From NCBI GenBank assembly GCA_041918615.1, contig JAYRVH010000077.1, positions 124,001-188,000 on the forward strand: DNA of 64,000 nucleotides. The letters run 5' to 3'. This document shows, piece by piece, positions 60,442 to 64,000 of this stretch (position 1 is the stretch's first letter; each line of letters starts with the position of its first letter). The position numbers and the translations under genes were made by a program. This DNA comes from JAEUJM01 sp041918615 (GTDB lineage: Bacteria; Actinomycetota; Acidimicrobiia; Acidimicrobiales; DATDAH01). Under the pieces are notes generated by a model that was not told the origin of the DNA, did no database searches, and saw only the letters and a list, made by a program, of their open reading frames with translations.

Positions 60442-61169
60442 TGGACCTCTACCCGGCCATCGATCTGCGGGGCGGCCGCTGCGTTCGCCTCTACCAGGGT
60501 GACTACGCCCAGGAGACCGTCTACGGCGACGATCCGGTGGCCCAGGCCCGGGCCTTCGCAGACGCGGGGGCGCCCTGGATCCATGTGGTCGACCTGGATG
60601 GGGCCCGCACGGGACGGCCGGCCCACACCGAACAGATCGCCGCCATCGCCGCCTCCGTCGACGTCCCGGTGCAGACCGGCGGCGGCATCCGCGACGAGGC
60701 GGCCGCCGAACGACTGTTCGCCGGCGGGGTGGCCCGCATCGTGCTGGGCACGGTCGCGCTGGAGCAACCCGACCTGGTGGCTCGCCTCGCGGCCCGTCAC
60801 CCCGTGGCGGTGGGCCTCGATGCCCGGGCCGGCCAGGTGGCGGTGCACGGCTGGGAGGAGACGTCGGGCCGCTCGGTGCTCGAGGTGGCCTGCGCGTTCG
60901 CCGCCGCAGGCATCGCCGCCCTCGTCGTCACCGACATCGGTCGCGACGGGACCCTCGGTGGCCCCGATCTGACGGGCCTCGGTGAGGTGCTCGCCGCCAC
61001 CGACGTCGACATCATCGCCTCGGGAGGCGTCGGTACGGTCGCCGATCTCGAACGCCTCCGGGGGCTCGATGTCGACGGGCGCCGCCTGAGCGGCGCCATC
61101 GTCGGCCGGGCGCTCTACGAGGGGTCGTTCACGCTCGGCGCCGCCCTGGCCGCATCGAGCGGTCGCTGA
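60441..61169 (+). CDS. hisA: ProFAR isomerase HisA (PriA possible)
   Basis: TIM-barrel isomerase of 242 aa. DLYPAIDLRGGRCVRLYQGD holds the first catalytic Asp, VVTDIGRDGTLGGPDLTGL the second. In many actinobacteria this protein (PriA) also does the TrpF step; whether that applies needs a look for trpF in the genome. ATG 60441 shares one base with the hisH stop; GTG 60438 is an alternative. Confidence 0.93.
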   Translation: MDLYPAIDLRGGRCVRLYQGDYAQETVYGDDPVAQARAFADAGAPWIHVVDLDGARTGRPAHTEQIAAIAASVDVPVQTGGGIRDEAAAERLFAGGVARIVLGTVALEQPDLVARLAARHPVAVGLDARAGQVAVHGWEETSGRSVLEVACAFAAAGIAALVVTDIGRDGTLGGPDLTGLGEVLAATDVDIIASGGVGTVADLERLRGLDVDGRRLSGAIVGRALYEGSFTLGAALAASSGR

Positions 61170-61170
61170 C

Positions 61171-61932
61171 GTGCGCACGGCGCGGGTGATCCCCTGCCTC
61201 GACGTGGACGCCGGGCGGGTCGTGAAGGGCGTCAACTTCGTCGACCTGGTGGATGCGGGTGACCCGGTCGAGCTGGCGTCCCGATACGACCGCGAGGGTG
61301 CCGACGAGATCATCTTCCTCGACATCACCGCCTCGTCCGACGACCGGGACACCATCGTCGACGTCGCCCGCAGAACCGCCGAGCAGGTCTTCATCCCCCT
61401 CACGATCGGTGGCGGCATCCGCTCGGTCGACGACGCCCGGCGCCTGTTGCGGGCCGGTGCCGACAAGGTGTCGATCAACACCGCTGCGGTCGAGCGACCC
61501 GAGCTCATCGGTGAGCTGGCGGCGGAGTTCGGCACCCAATGCGTGGTGGTGGCGATCGACGCCCGCCGCTCACCCGACCCGTCGTTCGAGGTGTTCACCC
61601 ACGGAGGCAGGCAGGCCACCGGCCGCGACGCCGTGGCCTGGGCCGCAGAGTGCGAGCGTCGGGGCGCCGGCGAGATCATGCTCACCTCGATGGATCGCGA
61701 CGGCACCCGGGACGGGTTCGACCTCGAGCTCACCCGGGCGGTGTCGACCTCCTGCGGCGTGCCGATCATCGCCAGCGGGGGCGTCGGATCGCTCGAGCAC
61801 CTCGCGGACGGGGTGACCCAGGGACGGGCCGACGCGGTGCTGGCCGCCTCGATCTTCCACTTCGGCGAGCACACCGTCGCCGAGGCCAAGGCCCATCTGA
61901 CGGCCGCGGGCATCGTGGTGCGCCCGGCGTGA
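61171..61932 (+). CDS. hisF: Imidazole glycerol phosphate synthase, cyclase subunit
   Basis: TIM-barrel cyclase, partner of HisH, 253 aa. Seen are RVIPCLDVDAGRVVKGVNF with catalytic Asp, EIIFLDITAS, TIGGGIRSVDDARRLLRAGADKVSIN and the second Asp in LTSMDRDGTRDGFD. GTG 61171, one base after the hisA stop. The stop overlaps the lipoprotein start (GTGA). Confidence 0.96.
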   Translation: MRTARVIPCLDVDAGRVVKGVNFVDLVDAGDPVELASRYDREGADEIIFLDITASSDDRDTIVDVARRTAEQVFIPLTIGGGIRSVDDARRLLRAGADKVSINTAAVERPELIGELAAEFGTQCVVVAIDARRSPDPSFEVFTHGGRQATGRDAVAWAAECERRGAGEIMLTSMDRDGTRDGFDLELTRAVSTSCGVPIIASGGVGSLEHLADGVTQGRADAVLAASIFHFGEHTVAEAKAHLTAAGIVVRPA

Positions 61933-62549
61933 GGGCCAGGGCGCTTGCGCTGGGCCCGTTGCTGGTCGCACCGCTGCTGCTGGCCGCCGGTTGCGGCAAC
62001 GGGGCCGACGAGCCCGGCGACGGCTCCGACCGTGGCACCTCGGCCGACGTGCCCGCCGCCCTGATCCCCTCGGTCACGGCCACGAGCCCCACGACGGGCC
62101 CTCCGTCGAGCGACCCCGCGTCCGGCGCGCTGCCACCCGAGGCCGCTGGTTGCGATCCCGAGGGCGCCAGCCCTGCAGCGGTGGCCGGCGAGCTCGAGCT
62201 GCGCGTGCGGCTCGGCGAGACGCTCGGGGCCGGACCGGTGCGGTGGGTGCTGACCGTGGCCAACACGGGCGACGAGACGGCCTCGCTGGTCTACCCCACC
62301 GCCCAGGACGGCGACGTCGTGCTCAGCAAGGAGGGCCGCGAGCGGTACCGGTGGGCGGCGGCGTCCTCCTTCGCGCAGGTCGTGCGGTGCCAGACCATCG
62401 CCCCCGGCCAGCAGTACCGCTTCGAGTTGCCGGGGACGTCGCTCGACGTTCCCGCCGGCACGTACCGGCTCGAGGCTTCCCTTGCGGCGACCCCCGCGCC
62501 AGAGCCGGCCGTCGTGAGTGTGACGGTGGTCGACCCCGACACGAACTGA
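61929..62549 (+). CDS. Lipoprotein with BsuPI-type domain
   Basis: 206 aa from GTG 61929. Signal ALALGPLLVAPLLLAAGC with lipobox cysteine near residue 18, a Ser/Thr/Pro linker, then a BsuPI-like beta-sandwich (WVLTVANTGDETASLVYPTAQDGDVVL, RYRWAAASSFAQ, IAPGQQYRFE). BsuPI domains are named after a Bacillus protease inhibitor; actual function here is unknown. It is coupled by GTGA to hisF though not a his enzyme. Confidence 0.75.
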   Translation: MRARALALGPLLVAPLLLAAGCGNGADEPGDGSDRGTSADVPAALIPSVTATSPTTGPPSSDPASGALPPEAAGCDPEGASPAAVAGELELRVRLGETLGAGPVRWVLTVANTGDETASLVYPTAQDGDVVLSKEGRERYRWAAASSFAQVVRCQTIAPGQQYRFELPGTSLDVPAGTYRLEASLAATPAPEPAVVSVTVVDPDTN

Positions 62550-62555
62550 CCCCGG

Positions 62556-62561
62556 TACCGT
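62556..62561 (+). promoter_or_regulatory. -10 box (TACCGT) of the GroES-like gene, leaderless
   Basis: TACCGT ends seven bases before ATG 62569, in the 19-bp gap after the lipoprotein gene, so this gene and hisI may have their own transcript. Confidence 0.5.
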
Positions 62562-62568
62562 GGCGCGC

Positions 62569-62931
62569 ATGGCAGAGAAGGGTGCGCCACCCCCCGAGAT
62601 CGACGGGAACGGGCACGACAAGCTCCCCATCAAGATGCTCAACGACCGGATCCTCGTGCACACCTCGAGCGAGGGCGAGCGGCGTTCCACGGGCGGCATC
62701 GTGATCCCCGCCACCGCCCAGGTGGGCAAGCGGCTCGCCTGGGCCGAGGTCGTCGCCGCGGGGCCCAACGTCCGCAGCATCGAACCGGCCGACCATGTCC
62801 TCTTCAACCCCGAGGACCGCTACGAGGTGGAGGTGCGCGGCCAGGACTACGTGATCCTGCGCGAGCGCGACATCCATGCCGTCGCTGCCCCCCGCCTCGA
62901 TGCCGAGGAGAGCACCGGGCTGTACCTGTGA
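62569..62931 (+). CDS. GroES-family (Cpn10-like) protein
   Basis: 120 aa. The Cpn10 core runs through KMLNDRILVHTSSEGERRSTGGIVIPATAQ (split: NDRILVHTSSEGERRSTGG, IVIPATAQVG), AEVVAAGPNV, DHVLFNPEDRYEVEVRGQDY and VILRERDIHAV. Compared with GroES it has a longer N-terminus and a C-terminal tail ending TGLYL, and no groEL is adjacent. It is therefore a GroES paralogue whose partner is unclear. Its TGA shares one base with the hisI ATG. Confidence 0.8.
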   Translation: MAEKGAPPPEIDGNGHDKLPIKMLNDRILVHTSSEGERRSTGGIVIPATAQVGKRLAWAEVVAAGPNVRSIEPADHVLFNPEDRYEVEVRGQDYVILRERDIHAVAAPRLDAEESTGLYL

Positions 62932-63329
62932 TGTCGGTCGCCGAGCCCGTACCGGCAACGGCCGAAGAGCTCGGCCGGGTCGTCTACGACGCGGACGGCC
63001 TCGTGCCGGCGATTGTGCAGGAGGTGTCCACCGGCCGGGTGCTGATGATGGCGTGGATGACCGCCGAGTCGCTGGCGAAGACGCTCGAGACCGGGCGCTC
63101 CTGGTTCTGGAGCCGCTCTCGCCAGGAGCTCTGGTGCAAGGGCGAGACGTCGGGAGACCGTCAGTATGTGCGAAGCGCCCACTACGACTGCGACGGCGAC
63201 ACCATCCTGCTGCTGGTGGACCAGGACGGACGCGGGGCCTGCCACACCGGCGAGCGGTCGTGCTTCTTCCGGGCCTTCGGCGCCCCCCGCGAGGACGAGG
63301 ACGAGGACGAGCGTGCACCATCCCAGTAG
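62931..63329 (+). CDS. hisI: Phosphoribosyl-AMP cyclohydrolase
   Basis: HisI of 132 aa, third step of histidine synthesis. Metal-site motifs: VLMMAWMTAESLAKTLETG, WSRSRQELWCKGETSG, HYDCDGDTILLLVDQDG and ACHTGERSCFFR. No fused HisE domain follows. ATG 62931 (GTG 62928 possible). It overlaps trpE by 17 bp. The C-terminus is an Asp/Glu-rich tail. Confidence 0.95.
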   Translation: MSVAEPVPATAEELGRVVYDADGLVPAIVQEVSTGRVLMMAWMTAESLAKTLETGRSWFWSRSRQELWCKGETSGDRQYVRSAHYDCDGDTILLLVDQDGRGACHTGERSCFFRAFGAPREDEDEDERAPSQ

Positions 63330-64000
63330 GGACGACTTCCACGCGCTGGCCCGGGACCACACCGTGGTGCCGGTGTGGCGTGAGCTGCTGGCCGACATGA
63401 CCACGCCGGTGGCGGCCTTCGCCCGGCTCGTCGGTGACCGGCCCGGGTTCCTGCTCGAGTCGGTCGAGCACGCCGAACGATGGAGCCGGTTCTCCTTCGT
63501 GGGTCGCAACCCGCTGGCCACGATCGTGGCCCGGGGCGCCGGCATGGTGGTCGATGGCGATCTGCCCGCCGGCGTGCCCACCGACCAGGGTGTGCTCGCG
63601 ACCCTCGAGCACCTGCTCGAGCGCTACCGCTCACCACACCTCCCCGATCTGCCCCCGTTGCACGGTGGCGTGATCGGCTACCTCGGGTACGACGTCGTCC
63701 GAGAGGTCGAGCATCTGCCGGACGTCCCGAAGGACGACCTGGGCCATCCCGACGCGGTCCTGTCGATCATCGGCCAGCTCGCCGCCTTCGACCACTGGCG
63801 GCAACGGGTGACCCTGATCGAGAACGTCATCGTGCCCGAAGATGCCACCGCGGCCGAGCTCGACACGGCGTTCGACGCGGCCGTGGCGCGGCTCGACCAG
63901 TTGGCTCTCGACGGCGCCCACCCGATCGACGAGCCCCTCGTCGATCCACCCGACCGCACCGACGCCCTGCCCGATGTGCGCTCCACCATGGGCGAGGGCC
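63313..64000 (+). CDS. trpE: Anthranilate synthase component I, 3' end outside window
   Basis: N-terminal 229 residues of TrpE from GTG 63313 inside the hisI 3' end; the frame is still open at the window edge. The start region HTVVPVWRELLADMTTPVAAF, the tryptophan-feedback motif FLLESVEHAERWSRFSFVG (ES..RWS type) and GGVIGYLGYDVVREVEHLP are diagnostic of TrpE rather than PabB or MenF. hisI-trpE adjacency is usual in actinobacteria. Confidence 0.93.
   Translation, partial: MHHPSRDDFHALARDHTVVPVWRELLADMTTPVAAFARLVGDRPGFLLESVEHAERWSRFSFVGRNPLATIVARGAGMVVDGDLPAGVPTDQGVLATLEHLLERYRSPHLPDLPPLHGGVIGYLGYDVVREVEHLPDVPKDDLGHPDAVLSIIGQLAAFDHWRQRVTLIENVIVPEDATAAELDTAFDAAVARLDQLALDGAHPIDEPLVDPPDRTDALPDVRSTMGEG

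Overview
The window is a high-GC chromosomal segment from an actinobacterium, most likely class Acidimicrobiia (inference from gene content and order, not from a marker gene). Supporting signs are a dcw cluster without ftsA but with sepF and a Wag31-type divIVA, a meso-DAP-type MurE, a bacterial proteasome activator (Bpa), a mycothiol-synthase-like acetyltransferase, an F420-type LLM oxidoreductase, menaquinone biosynthesis, a type-2 IleRS, and many start codons that lie 6-8 nt after a TANNNT -10 box, the leaderless arrangement familiar from mycobacteria. Gene density is very high and 4-bp ATGA/GTGA overlaps are common.

Layout: 1-15.2 kb is the division and wall cluster (ftsI end, murE, mraY, murD, ftsW, murG, murC, murB, ftsQ, ftsZ, pgeF, yggS, sepF, yggT, divIVA); murF is missing from its usual place between murE and mraY. 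15.3-21.1 kb carries ileS (minus), a DUF167 gene, a DksA-like zinc-finger gene, lspA and rluD. 21.1-31.3 kb holds an Rrf2 regulator, a phosphodiesterase-like protein, bpa, an enoyl-CoA hydratase, dnaE1 and a run of less familiar genes (unknown, nitroreductase, ASCH-wHTH, methyltransferase, SDR). 31.4-33.4 kb is a DUF255 thioredoxin-like gene.

33.4-37.2 kb is the one clearly eroded accessory stretch: a DUF222/HNH endonuclease gene with an in-frame stop and a frameshift, and a PD-(D/E)XK-like gene broken by several frameshifts, with a further remnant behind it. 37.2-45.9 kb is the menaquinone region (menE, menB, menA, menH, menD, menF, menG on both strands; menC absent). 46-56.4 kb is a mosaic of single genes (acyl-CoA dehydrogenase, secreted peptidase, LLM oxidoreductase, unknown lipoprotein, MaoC hydratase, nucleotidyltransferase, rlmN, VIT1/CCC1 family, half-length MshD-like, nth). 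56.4-56.52 kb holds a strong structured small-RNA candidate that ends in a textbook intrinsic terminator.

56.8-64 kb is a histidine operon (hisD, C, B, H, A, F, a BsuPI-type lipoprotein, a GroES-like gene, hisI) that runs into trpE at the window edge. No rRNA, tRNA, CRISPR array or insertion sequence was seen. The most notable observations are an altered GXHH signature in IleRS, the small RNA downstream of nth, the widespread leaderless promoter pattern, the decayed nuclease island, the missing murF and the half-size MshD homologue.
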